DNA of 44,927 nt from Amycolatopsis vastitatis (lineage in GTDB: Bacteria; Actinomycetota; Actinomycetes; Mycobacteriales; Pseudonocardiaceae), in assembly GCF_002234595.1 (NCBI RefSeq), contig NZ_NMUL01000044.1, positions 1-44,927 of the forward strand, read 5' to 3'. Shown here piece after piece: positions 1 through 7,257 of this stretch. The notes below the pieces were generated by a model. That model was given only the letters and a program-made list of their open reading frames with translations. It ran no database searches and had not been told where the DNA came from. Each line of letters starts with the position of its first letter. Positions within the stretch are counted from its first letter, which is position 1. The position numbers and the translations under genes were made by a program.

Positions 1-66
1 CGGCTTGTCCTCCTCGAAGCGATCGGGGTCATCCTCAGGAGCGTTCTGGGACACGGGTTCGGCCAC
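1..66 (-). CDS. lepB: Probable signal peptidase I, N-terminal fragment
   Basis: A GTG start opens a frame of 22 codons that runs off the left edge of the window. The visible peptide is short, acidic and polar (it contains PEDDPDRFEEDKP), like the variable cytoplasmic tail that precedes the membrane anchor of actinobacterial type I signal peptidases. It lies 31 bp downstream of rplS on the same strand, and rplS-lepB is a common actinobacterial gene order. The identity therefore rests on synteny; no catalytic Ser/Lys motif is visible. A second in-frame GTG four codons later is an alternative start. Confidence 0.5.
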   Translation of the reverse strand, partial: MAEPVSQNAPEDDPDRFEEDKP

Positions 67-97
67 GTCGTCAGGCTACCGGTAACCGGGTTGTGAC

Positions 98-466
98 TCA
101 GTTAGCCGAGGCCGTCTCGCGGTTCTCGCGGCGCTCCTTGATCTTGGCCTTCTTGCCGCGCAGGTCGCGCAGGTAGTACAGCTTCGCGCGCCGCACGTCA
201 CCGCGCTTGTGGACCTCGACCTCGGCGATGTTCGGCGAGTGCACCGGGAAGGTGCGCTCCACGCCGACGCCGAAGGAGATCTTGCGGACGGTGAAGGTCT
301 CCCGGATGCCGCCGCCCTGACGGCGGATCACGACGCCCTGGAAGACCTGGTTGCGCTCGCGGTTGCCCTCGATGACGCGGACGTGCACCTTGAGCGTGTC
401 GCCCGGGCGGAAGTCCGGGATGTCGGAACGCAGCGACTGCTTGTCCAGCGCGTCCAGGGTGTTCAT
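98..466 (-). CDS. rplS: 50S ribosomal protein L19
   Basis: This 122-residue protein is ribosomal protein L19, a component at the 30S-50S interface. The family pattern is clear: an N-terminal MNTLDALDKQSLRSDIPDF, the FRPGDTLKVHVRV strand, QGVVIRRQGGGIRETFTVRK, then the basic C-terminus LYYLRDLRGKKAKIKERR. The frame stays open for 40 codons upstream, but that stretch is low-complexity and unlike L19, so the internal ATG, preceded by a GGACGGA-type ribosome site, was chosen. It is the last ribosomal gene of the leftward rpsP-khpA-rimM-trmD-rplS series and precedes the probable lepB. The 122 nt between trmD and this start could hold its own promoter. Confidence 0.97.
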   Translation of the reverse strand: MNTLDALDKQSLRSDIPDFRPGDTLKVHVRVIEGNRERNQVFQGVVIRRQGGGIRETFTVRKISFGVGVERTFPVHSPNIAEVEVHKRGDVRRAKLYYLRDLRGKKAKIKERRENRETASAN

Positions 467-588
467 CGGTGGTCCGTCCTCGTCTTCGGTATGGCTTGCG
501 TACAGATCCCGGGCGCGCAACGGTGCCGCTGCAGGCGACCCGGGGGGCTGATGGTGGGCTTGACTTGTACCCACGGCACCGGTCAAGT

Positions 589-1368
589 TTACAGACCGGG
601 CTCGGGCCGGGAGAACCGGCCCTCGGCCTGCTCGGGATCCAAGCCCTCCAGGACCCCTCGATCGTGCTTGTCGAGACTACCTTCCGGCAGCCGGGCCAGG
701 AGATCGGGGCGCCGACGGGCCGTGCGCTCCAGGGCCTGGTCACGCCGCCAGCGGTCGATCAGCGCGTGGTTGCCCGACCGCAGCACGTCCGGCACGGCCA
801 GGTCGCGCCACACTTCCGGGCGGGTGTAGCTGGGGCCTTCGAGCAGGCCGTCGGAGAACGAGTCCTCGGCGGCCGAACGCGCGTTGCCGAGCACGCCCGG
901 CAGCAGCCGGACGACGGCCTCGACGATGACCAGCACCGCCGCTTCGCCGCCGACCAGCACGTAGTCGCCGATCGACACCTCGTCGACCGGCATGCGCCGC
1001 GCCGCGTCGTCGACGACCCGCTGGTCGATGCCCTCGTACCGGCCGCAGGCGAACACCAGGTGCTGCTCCGCCGCGTAGGCGTGCGCCAGCTCCTGGGTGA
1101 ACGGCTTGCCCGCCGGCGTCGGGACGACGAGCCGCGTCTCCGGACGGCAGACGTCGTCCAGTGCCGGGCCCCAGATCTGCGGTTTCATCACCATGCCGGG
1201 GCCGCCGCCGTACGGTGCGTCGTCGACCGCGCGGTGCACGTCGTGGGTCCACTCGCGCAGGTCGTGCACGCCGACCTCGATCAGGCCGCGGTCGATCGCC
1301 CGGCCCAGCAGCGCGGCGCGCAGCGGGTCGAGGTATTCGGGGAAGATCGTGACGACGTCGATGCGCAT
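589..1368 (-). CDS. trmD: tRNA (guanine-N1)-methyltransferase
   Basis: TrmD methylates G37 of tRNAs that read CNN/CGG-type codons, using SAM, and so prevents frameshifting. The 259-residue protein starts with MRIDVVTIFPEY and shows the family motifs YGGGPGMVMKP (about residues 53-63) and GRYEGIDQRV. The SPOUT trefoil-knot segment SIGDYVLVGGEAAVLV leads into GVLGNARSAAEDSF. The long C-terminal domain contains the YTRPEVW motif involved in tRNA binding. It starts 1 bp after the rimM stop codon, so the two are almost certainly translationally coupled. Length is normal for actinobacteria. Confidence 0.97.
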   Translation of the reverse strand: MRIDVVTIFPEYLDPLRAALLGRAIDRGLIEVGVHDLREWTHDVHRAVDDAPYGGGPGMVMKPQIWGPALDDVCRPETRLVVPTPAGKPFTQELAHAYAAEQHLVFACGRYEGIDQRVVDDAARRMPVDEVSIGDYVLVGGEAAVLVIVEAVVRLLPGVLGNARSAAEDSFSDGLLEGPSYTRPEVWRDLAVPDVLRSGNHALIDRWRRDQALERTARRRPDLLARLPEGSLDKHDRGVLEGLDPEQAEGRFSRPEPGL

Positions 1369-1369
1369 C

Positions 1370-1882
1370 TCAGGCGTCCAGGAGCCCTTCCGGCGGGTCG
1401 ATGACGACCCGGCCGCCCGCGACGTCCACCGTGGGGACGATCGCGCGGACGAAGGGCACCAGTACCTCGCGGCCCTCGACGTCCAGTTCCAGCAGCTCGC
1501 CGGCGGGCGAGTGGACGATCTCGACGACCTTGCCGACGACCGTGCCGTCGAGCAGCTCGGCCCGCAGGCCGGCCAGCTCGTGGTCGTAGAACTCGTCCGG
1601 GTCCTCGGTCGGCGGCAGCGTGGCCGTGTCGGCCAGCAACAGCGCGCCCCGCAGCGTCTCGGCGACGTCGCGGGTCAGGACCTCCTCGAAACGCACCAGC
1701 AGCCGCCCGCTGTGTTCGCGGGCGGCTGCGATGGTGAGTTCCCTCTTGCTGCCGTCACGCAGCTTCGTCGTGACGGCCGCACCGATCTTGAACCGCTCGT
1801 CCGGCGAGTCCGTGCGCACGTCCACCGCGAGTTCCCCGCGGATGCCGTGCGCCTTCGCGATGCGGCCGATTACGACGTCCAT
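1370..1882 (-). CDS. rimM: Ribosome maturation factor RimM
   Basis: RimM assists late assembly of the 30S head domain by binding S19. The 170-residue protein has the N-terminal RimM barrel, with MDVVIGRIAKAHGIRGEL and a central LRGALLLAD stretch. The C-terminal PRC-barrel includes ELLDGTVVGKVVEIVHSPAGE and ends IDPPEGLLDA. It lies 20 nt after khpA and 1 bp before trmD in the conserved leftward operon. Nothing unusual is seen. Confidence 0.96.
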   Translation of the reverse strand: MDVVIGRIAKAHGIRGELAVDVRTDSPDERFKIGAAVTTKLRDGSKRELTIAAAREHSGRLLVRFEEVLTRDVAETLRGALLLADTATLPPTEDPDEFYDHELAGLRAELLDGTVVGKVVEIVHSPAGELLELDVEGREVLVPFVRAIVPTVDVAGGRVVIDPPEGLLDA

Positions 1883-1902
1883 CCTGACCGTTTCCGAAAG
1901 GC

Positions 1903-2142
1903 TCAGCGGTCGGTGTCGACGACGTCCACGCGGACGCCGCGGCCACCGATGCCGCCCATGACGGTGCGCAGGGCGGTCGCCGTGCGACCACCCCGGCCGA
2001 TCACCTTGCCGAGGTCGTCAGGGTGCACGTGCACCTCGAGCGTGCGGCCACGGCGCGTGGTCAGCAGCTCGACCCGGACCTCGTCCGGGTTGTCGACGAT
2101 CCCGCGCACCAGGTGCTCGAGGGAGTCCGCGAGGAAACTCAC
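1903..2142 (-). CDS. khpA: KH-domain RNA-binding protein KhpA
   Basis: This 79-residue protein consists of one type-II KH fold with the nucleic-acid gripping loop IGRGGRTA (GxxG) after VHVHPDDLGKV. KhpA proteins pair with KhpB (Jag) in Gram-positive bacteria and bind many RNAs, affecting cell elongation and division. The start codon overlaps the rpsP stop (ATGA), the usual arrangement between rpsP and rimM in actinobacteria. The partner khpB is not in the window; it normally lies near yidC. Confidence 0.93.
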   Translation of the reverse strand: MSFLADSLEHLVRGIVDNPDEVRVELLTTRRGRTLEVHVHPDDLGKVIGRGGRTATALRTVMGGIGGRGVRVDVVDTDR

Positions 2143-2582
2143 TCGGACTTCTCGCCCTCAGCGGCCTCCGCCTTCTCGGCCTCGGCCTTCTTCGGGGCGG
2201 ACTTCTTCTTCGGCGTGGTGGCCTCGGTGGTGGGCTCCTCGCCGGCCGCGGCCAGCGCCGCGTTGAACAGGTCCTGCTTCGACGGCTTCGGCTCGGCCAC
2301 CTTCAGGGTGCCCTCGGCGCCCGGCAGGCCCTTGAACTTCTGCCAGTCACCGGTGATCTCCAGCAGGCGCTGGACCGGCTCGGTCGGCTGCGCGCCGACG
2401 TTCAGCCAGTACTGGGCGCGCTCGGAGACGACCTCGATCAGGCTCGGCTCTTCCTTCGGGTGGTACTTGCCGATCGTCTCGATGGCCTTGCCGTCCCGGC
2501 GGGTGCGCGCGTCGGCAACGATGATGCGGTAGTACGGCGCACGGATCTTGCCGAGGCGCTGCAGCTTGATCTTGACGGCCAC
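2139..2582 (-). CDS. rpsP: 30S ribosomal protein S16
   Basis: S16 is a 30S assembly protein. The conserved core is complete: AVKIKLQRLGKIRAPYYRIIV, ADARTRRDGKAIETIGKYHP and AQYWLNVGAQPTEPVQRLL. At 147 residues it is longer than the E. coli protein (82) because of an Ala/Lys/Glu-rich tail of about 60 residues, which is typical of actinobacterial S16. It starts with GTG preceded by GAGGAGA. It is the first gene of the rpsP-khpA-rimM-trmD operon and overlaps khpA by 4 nt. Confidence 0.97.
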   Translation of the reverse strand: MAVKIKLQRLGKIRAPYYRIIVADARTRRDGKAIETIGKYHPKEEPSLIEVVSERAQYWLNVGAQPTEPVQRLLEITGDWQKFKGLPGAEGTLKVAEPKPSKQDLFNAALAAAGEEPTTEATTPKKKSAPKKAEAEKAEAAEGEKSE

Positions 2583-2753
2583 GGGTGTGGGTTCTCCTCG
2601 AATCTCTCTGGTGCTGGGCTGGGCGCACGCGGGCCGAGTGGGGACACGGACGCGGGCACCCGAAGGTCAGGAGCTTTCGCACGGTGAGAGGGTCCGGCGG
2701 AAGCAGGCAGTGTGCCATTCTGCCAGACGGCGCTCCCGGGACCGGAAACAGGC

Positions 2754-3557
2754 CTAGAAAGAGGCCACCCCGAGCGCCCCGAGCAGGATGGTGAGCGCCG
2801 GCAGGAAGTTGTTCACCTGGTGCGCGACGATACTGCCCGGCAGCCGCCCGGTGACCAGCCGCACCAGGCCGATCGGCACCGCGATGACCAGCAGCAACGT
2901 CGTCCGCAGCGGCTCGAGGTGGCTGGCCGCGAACACCGCCGTGGACAGCAGGAACGCCGCGACGCGGCCCCATCTCTCGCTGCGCCACTGCAGCTGTTCG
3001 GCGGCGCCCCAGAGCAGGCCGCGGTAGATGATCTCTTCGCAGATCGGGCCGAGCAGCCAGAGGTAGACGAACATCACCAAGGCCGCGGAAATCGACATCC
3101 GGCGGTCCTCGACCAGCGCGCTGATCGCCGACGTCGCGTTGGCGTTGCCGACCAGCTGCGTCCACAGGTAGGCGCCGAGGGTGGTGAAGACGAGCCCGAC
3201 GCAGCCGTACCGGAACCCCGTCTTGACGTCGGCCCAGCGCCACTCGAGCCGCAGGTCGGCCACGGGGCCGTTGCCCCGCACACAGGTGACCAGCACGGCG
3301 ACCCCGGCCGCGATCATCGTCGGCAGCATCGTGCCGAGCAGCACGACGCGCATCGGCAGCGGGCCGGGACCGGTGTCGCCGACGAGCACCGACACGAAGG
3401 CCGCGGACGCCAGGAGGGTCGCCTCGACCAGCAGGAAGGCCCCGAAGCCCCATCTGTGGCGCGGTGGCGGCGGCAGGAAGGCTGTCGCGGCGGGCTCCTC
3501 GGGTTCGGGGAACGGTGCCGCGTCGGGAGCCGGGTCCCGGGGCTGGGAAGTGGTCAC
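2754..3557 (-). CDS. CPBP family intramembrane metalloprotease (first of a pair)
   Basis: The 267-residue multi-pass membrane protein belongs to the CPBP/Abi (CAAX protease and bacteriocin-processing) family, related to Rce1. A Pro-rich cytoplasmic head of about 35 residues is followed by roughly seven hydrophobic helices. The catalytic motifs are present: EEIIYRG (Glu174-Glu175), ASHLEP (His213) and HQVNNF (His246, Asn250). It starts with GTG after a strong GGAGGG site. It follows a second CPBP gene by 100 nt on the same strand and precedes rpsP. The substrate is unknown; in bacteria the family includes immunity and peptide-maturation proteases. Confidence 0.9.
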   Translation of the reverse strand: MTTSQPRDPAPDAAPFPEPEEPAATAFLPPPPRHRWGFGAFLLVEATLLASAAFVSVLVGDTGPGPLPMRVVLLGTMLPTMIAAGVAVLVTCVRGNGPVADLRLEWRWADVKTGFRYGCVGLVFTTLGAYLWTQLVGNANATSAISALVEDRRMSISAALVMFVYLWLLGPICEEIIYRGLLWGAAEQLQWRSERWGRVAAFLLSTAVFAASHLEPLRTTLLLVIAVPIGLVRLVTGRLPGSIVAHQVNNFLPALTILLGALGVASF

Positions 3558-3657
3558 GCCTTGCCCTCCGCGTCGCTCGGCTCCAGATGTCGAGCCTAGC
3601 GGCCGGGATGTGATCTCACAGTATCCGCCCAGCTACTGTCCACCATCTTCGCAACGC

Positions 3658-4383
3658 TCAGTGCGCGACGAACAGCAGGACCGCGGGCGGGAGGTTGTTG
3701 GCCGCGTGCGCGATCACGCCGGCGCTGACCCGGCCGGACAGGTGGCGGGCCAGCCCCATCGCGATGCCCTGGCCGAACAGGGCGATCGTGCGGGTCGGCT
3801 CGCCGTGCAGCTGCGCGAACACGAGTGAAGTCAGCAGGAGCACCACCCACGGCGGGATGCGGTGGAACGACAGCGCGTTCCACAACGTGCCGCGGATCAG
3901 CAGCTCCTCGGTGATCGGGGCGCCGGCGATGACGATCACCGCGGCGAGCACCAGCCACACCGTGTCGCCGTCGAAGGTGTCGGCGAGGTCGGTCAGCGGG
4001 CTGTCCGAGGCGTCGTCGGCGCCGTAGACCGCGATCAGCACCAGGTTGAGCAGGTAGCCGACGACCAGCGCGAGCACCCCGCACGCGAGGCCGATCCGGA
4101 CGTCGCGCCAGGTCGGCTTGAGGCCGAAGTCGGCGCGCAGGCCTTCGCCCCAGCTCCACGAGGCCGCCGCCGGGCCGAGGCCGAGCAGCAGGTTGGGCAC
4201 GAACGCCAGGATCAGGAGCGGGCCGATGTCGCGCAGCTCCAGGGGGTCGAACTCGCCGACGTTGCGGTTGACCGCCGCGGCGATGATCAGGTTGGCCAGG
4301 TAGTAGCCGGCGATCCCCGCGAAGAACGCCACGAAACACCAGTGCGCGCCCAGCACGCGCCGTGCACCGTTGTCGTCCGTCAC
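3658..4383 (-). CDS. CPBP family intramembrane metalloprotease (second of a pair)
   Basis: This 241-residue membrane protein (from the chosen start) has the CPBP motifs ITEELLIRG (Glu159-Glu160), FAQLHGE (His193) and IAHAANNLPP (His226, Asn230), so the metal-binding set is complete. It resembles its neighbour in layout but the sequences differ widely, so any duplication is old. The frame is open upstream to a TTG at 4413. GTG at 4383 was preferred because TAGCGT lies exactly 7 nt before it (a leaderless-type promoter) and the protein then begins with a short polar head before the first helix. GTG at 4392 is another option. The function and target are unknown. Confidence 0.85.
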   Translation of the reverse strand: MTDDNGARRVLGAHWCFVAFFAGIAGYYLANLIIAAAVNRNVGEFDPLELRDIGPLLILAFVPNLLLGLGPAAASWSWGEGLRADFGLKPTWRDVRIGLACGVLALVVGYLLNLVLIAVYGADDASDSPLTDLADTFDGDTVWLVLAAVIVIAGAPITEELLIRGTLWNALSFHRIPPWVVLLLTSLVFAQLHGEPTRTIALFGQGIAMGLARHLSGRVSAGVIAHAANNLPPAVLLFVAH

Positions 4384-4428
4384 GGGCCCCACGCTAAAGT
4401 GCCGACCCCGCAAGGAAATCAGCGGGGG

Positions 4429-5505
4429 TCACGCGTACACGACACCGCCGAGCACGATGTGCGAGGGATGCCGGAGGGCGCCGAGGTCCTCGCGCGGATC
4501 GCTCGGGTAGACGAGCAGGTCGGCGGGCGCGCCGTCGGCGATGCCGGGGTGGCCGAGCCAGTCGCGGGCCGCCCAGGACGCGCTCGCGAGGGCCTGCTCG
4601 CGGGTCATGCCGGCGCGGTGGAGTGCCTCGATCTCGTCGACGAGCCTGCCGTGCTCGACCATTCCCCCGGCGTCACTGCCCGCGTAGACGCGTACGCCCG
4701 CCTCGATGGCGGAAGCGACCATCTCGCCGACCCCGGCGTGCAGCGCCCGCATGTGGTCCGCGTACACCGGGTACTTGCCCGCCTTGTCCGCGATGCCCGG
4801 GAAGTTTTCGATGTTGATCAGCGTGGGCACCAGCGCGACGTCGTGCCGCGCCAGCTCGGCCAGTTGATCGGCGCTGAGGCCGGTGCCGTGTTCCAGGCAG
4901 TCGATGCCGGAGGCGATCAGCCCGGGCAGCGCGGCTTCGCCGAAGACGTGCGCGGTGACGCGGGCACCGTGGTCGTGCGCGACCTTGACGGCTTCGGTCA
5001 GGACGTCGTCCGGCCACAGCGGCGCGAGGTCGCCTGCCCCGCGGTCGATCCAGTCGCCCACCAGCTTGACCCAGCCGTCGCCGTCACGCGCCTGCTCGGC
5101 GACGGCGTCCGGCAGCTGCGCCGGATCGTCCAGCTCGATGCCCAGACCCGGGATGTACCGCTTGGTGAGGGCGAGGTGCCGTCCGGCGCGGATGATCGTC
5201 GGCAGGTCGGCGCGCCGCTGCAGCGGCCGGACGTCGATCGGCAGGCCGCAGTCGCGGATCAGCAGCGTCCCGGCGTTCCGGTCGGTGACCGCCTGGGCCG
5301 CTGCTTCGTCCAGCGAGACCGGCCCGCCGATGCCGATGCCGGGGTGGCAGTGCGCATCGACCAGGCCGGGCACGAGGAAGACGTCCCGGCCGAGCGTCTC
5401 GGCGTCCGGCACCGGCTCGAACGAGATCCGGCCGCCGGTGATCCACAGTTCCCCCGGCTCGCCGCCGGGCAGGATCACCCCGGCGGCGTGGAGCGCGGTG
5501 CTCAA
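4429..5505 (-). CDS. Amidohydrolase superfamily protein downstream of ffh
   Basis: The 358-residue protein is a TIM-barrel metal-dependent hydrolase. The first metal ligands are in VDAHCHPG (His52, His54). Further ligands fit TAHVFGEAALPG, DCLEHGTG and the late Asp in AGSDAGGMVEHG. The small beta domain is split between the two ends, as in imidazolonepropionase-like and prolidase-like members. The TTG start overlaps the ffh stop (TTGA), implying coupling to ffh. An amidohydrolase next to ffh recurs in actinobacteria, but I know of no assigned substrate. Confidence 0.88.
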   Translation of the reverse strand: MSTALHAAGVILPGGEPGELWITGGRISFEPVPDAETLGRDVFLVPGLVDAHCHPGIGIGGPVSLDEAAAQAVTDRNAGTLLIRDCGLPIDVRPLQRRADLPTIIRAGRHLALTKRYIPGLGIELDDPAQLPDAVAEQARDGDGWVKLVGDWIDRGAGDLAPLWPDDVLTEAVKVAHDHGARVTAHVFGEAALPGLIASGIDCLEHGTGLSADQLAELARHDVALVPTLINIENFPGIADKAGKYPVYADHMRALHAGVGEMVASAIEAGVRVYAGSDAGGMVEHGRLVDEIEALHRAGMTREQALASASWAARDWLGHPGIADGAPADLLVYPSDPREDLGALRHPSHIVLGGVVYA

Positions 5506-7040
5506 TTGTCCTTGGGGTTCTTCGGCAGCTTGAACTTCGACGGGTCGAAGCCCGGGACGTCGTTCATGCCACCCAGCTGCGAGAGGTCGGGCATCCCGCC
5601 CGGCATCTGCCCGCCCGGGGGCAGCATCGGCATGCCGCCGGGGAAGCCGCCGCGGACCTTGGGCTGCGTCGGGCCGCGGCCCTTCTTGCCCTTCTTGCCC
5701 TTGCGGGACTTGGAGCCGCCGCCCCCGCCGCCGAAGCCAAACCGGCCCGCCATCTGGGCCATCATCTTGCGGGCCTCGAAGAACCGGTTGACCAGGTCGT
5801 TGACCTCGCGGACGGTGACGCCGGAGCCGTTGGCGATGCGCAGCCGACGCGAACCGTTGATCATCTTCGGGTCCGCGCGCTCGGCCGGCGTCATGCCTCG
5901 GATGATCGCCTGCAGCCGGTCCAGGTGCTTGTCGTCGACCTGGGCCAGCTGGTCCTTCATCTGGCCCGCGCCCGGGAGCATGCCGAGCAGGTTGCCGATC
6001 GGGCCCATCTTGCGGACCGCCAGCATCTGCTCGAGGAAGTCCTCCAGGGTGAGCTGGCCACTCGACAGCTTTTCGGCGGCCTTCTCGGCCTGCTTCTGGT
6101 CGAAGGCCTGCTCGGCCTGCTCGATCAGGGTGAGCACGTCGCCCATGCCGAGGATCCGCGACGCCATCCGGTCCGGGTGGAAGGTGTCGAAGTCCTCGAG
6201 CTTCTCGCCGTTGGAGGCGAAGAGGATCGGCTGGCCGGTGACCTCGCGGACGCTCAGCGCGGCACCACCGCGGGCGTCGCCGTCGAGCTTGGTGAGCACG
6301 ACGCCGCTGAAGCCGACGCCGTCCTGGAACGCCTGGGCCGTGGTCACGGCGTCCTGGCCGATCATCGCGTCGACGACGAACAGGACCTCGTCCGGCTCGA
6401 CCGCGTCGCGGATGTCGGCGGCCTGCTTCATCAGCTCTTCGTCGACACCCAGGCGGCCCGCGGTGTCGACCACGACGACGTCGTGCTGCGCGTGCTTGGC
6501 CTCGGCGATGGCGCGGCGCGCGACGTCGACCGGGTCCCCGACGCCGTTGCCGGGCTCGGGCGCGAAGGTGACGACGCCGGCCCGCTCGCCGACGACCTGC
6601 AGCTGCGTGACGGCGTTCGGGCGCTGGAGGTCGCAGGCGACCAGCATCGGCGCGTGGCCCTGCTTCTTCAGCCACAGCGCGAGCTTGCCGGCGAGCGTCG
6701 TCTTACCGGCACCTTGCAGACCGGCCAGCATGATCACGGTCGGCGGGGTCTTGGCCAGGCTGAGCCGGCGTGTCTCGCCGCCGAGGATGCCGACGAGCTC
6801 CTCGTTGACGATCTTGATGACCTGCTGCGCGGGGTTGAGCGCCTGCGAGACCTCGGCGCCCTTCGCCCGTTCCTTGATCCTCGCGATGAAGGTCTTGACC
6901 ACGCCGAGGGCGACGTCGGCCTCCAGCAGCGCGATGCGGATCTCGCGCGCGGTGGCGTCGATGTCGGCGTCGGACAGCTTGCCCTTGCGCGTGAGCGTCT
7001 GCAGGGCGGCGGTGAGCCGATCGGAGAGGGTGTCGAACAC
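5502..7040 (-). CDS. ffh: Signal recognition particle protein Ffh
   Basis: Ffh is the SRP GTPase that delivers nascent membrane proteins to FtsY and SecYEG. The 512-residue product begins FDTLSDRLTAALQTL (N domain). It has the P-loop GLQGAGKTT (residues 107-115), DTAGRLG, TKLDGDARGG and the closing loop of the G domain. The Met-rich M domain follows (LEQMLAVRKMGPIGNLLGMLPG). The C-terminus is a Gly/Lys/Pro/Met-rich tail, usual in actinobacteria. The GTG start at 7040 matches the family N-terminus; longer upstream frames are Arg/Pro-rich noise. The 4.5S RNA gene is not in the window. Confidence 0.97.
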   Translation of the reverse strand: MFDTLSDRLTAALQTLTRKGKLSDADIDATAREIRIALLEADVALGVVKTFIARIKERAKGAEVSQALNPAQQVIKIVNEELVGILGGETRRLSLAKTPPTVIMLAGLQGAGKTTLAGKLALWLKKQGHAPMLVACDLQRPNAVTQLQVVGERAGVVTFAPEPGNGVGDPVDVARRAIAEAKHAQHDVVVVDTAGRLGVDEELMKQAADIRDAVEPDEVLFVVDAMIGQDAVTTAQAFQDGVGFSGVVLTKLDGDARGGAALSVREVTGQPILFASNGEKLEDFDTFHPDRMASRILGMGDVLTLIEQAEQAFDQKQAEKAAEKLSSGQLTLEDFLEQMLAVRKMGPIGNLLGMLPGAGQMKDQLAQVDDKHLDRLQAIIRGMTPAERADPKMINGSRRLRIANGSGVTVREVNDLVNRFFEARKMMAQMAGRFGFGGGGGGSKSRKGKKGKKGRGPTQPKVRGGFPGGMPMLPPGGQMPGGMPDLSQLGGMNDVPGFDPSKFKLPKNPKDN

Positions 7041-7257
7041 GGGTGTGCACGCTCCAGCTGGGTCGATGGTGGCGCGCCGGACTCGGCCGGCCCCTTCGAG
7101 GGTAGTCGCTCCGGCTCCTCCGCCTCCGGGTGCGCGAAGGTCGCGCGCGCATTTAGTTAACATAGGCGTACTACTACGCGCGCGAGCAACGGAGTAAAGC
7201 GCCGTCAAAATCCAGAAATAAGTGGTGAGGCTCAGCAGATTCAGTAAACATGCATGT
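7041..7257. promoter_or_regulatory. Divergent promoter region between ffh and the ABC exporter
   Basis: This 217-bp non-coding stretch separates divergent genes and is more AT-rich than its surroundings. On the minus strand TATGTT (within TATGTTAACTAAA, near 7155-7167) is a candidate -10 for ffh. A perfect 10-bp palindrome ACATGCATGT (7248-7257) abuts the chosen ATG of the ABC gene and is a plausible site for the linked MarR repressor. This assignment is an inference from position only. Confidence 0.4.

Noticed and set aside
4429..6675. A 748-codon minus-strand frame that seems to fuse an N-terminal region to the amidohydrolase
   Set aside because: The first 390 codons are an out-of-frame reading of ffh. 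The real amidohydrolase begins at the TTG that overlaps the ffh stop.
3862..7197. A plus-strand frame open for 1111 codons across CPBP, amidohydrolase and ffh genes
   Set aside because: It is an antisense shadow of high-GC genes: composition is Arg/Pro/Ala/Ser-biased without any domain, while the minus strand carries clear conserved proteins throughout.
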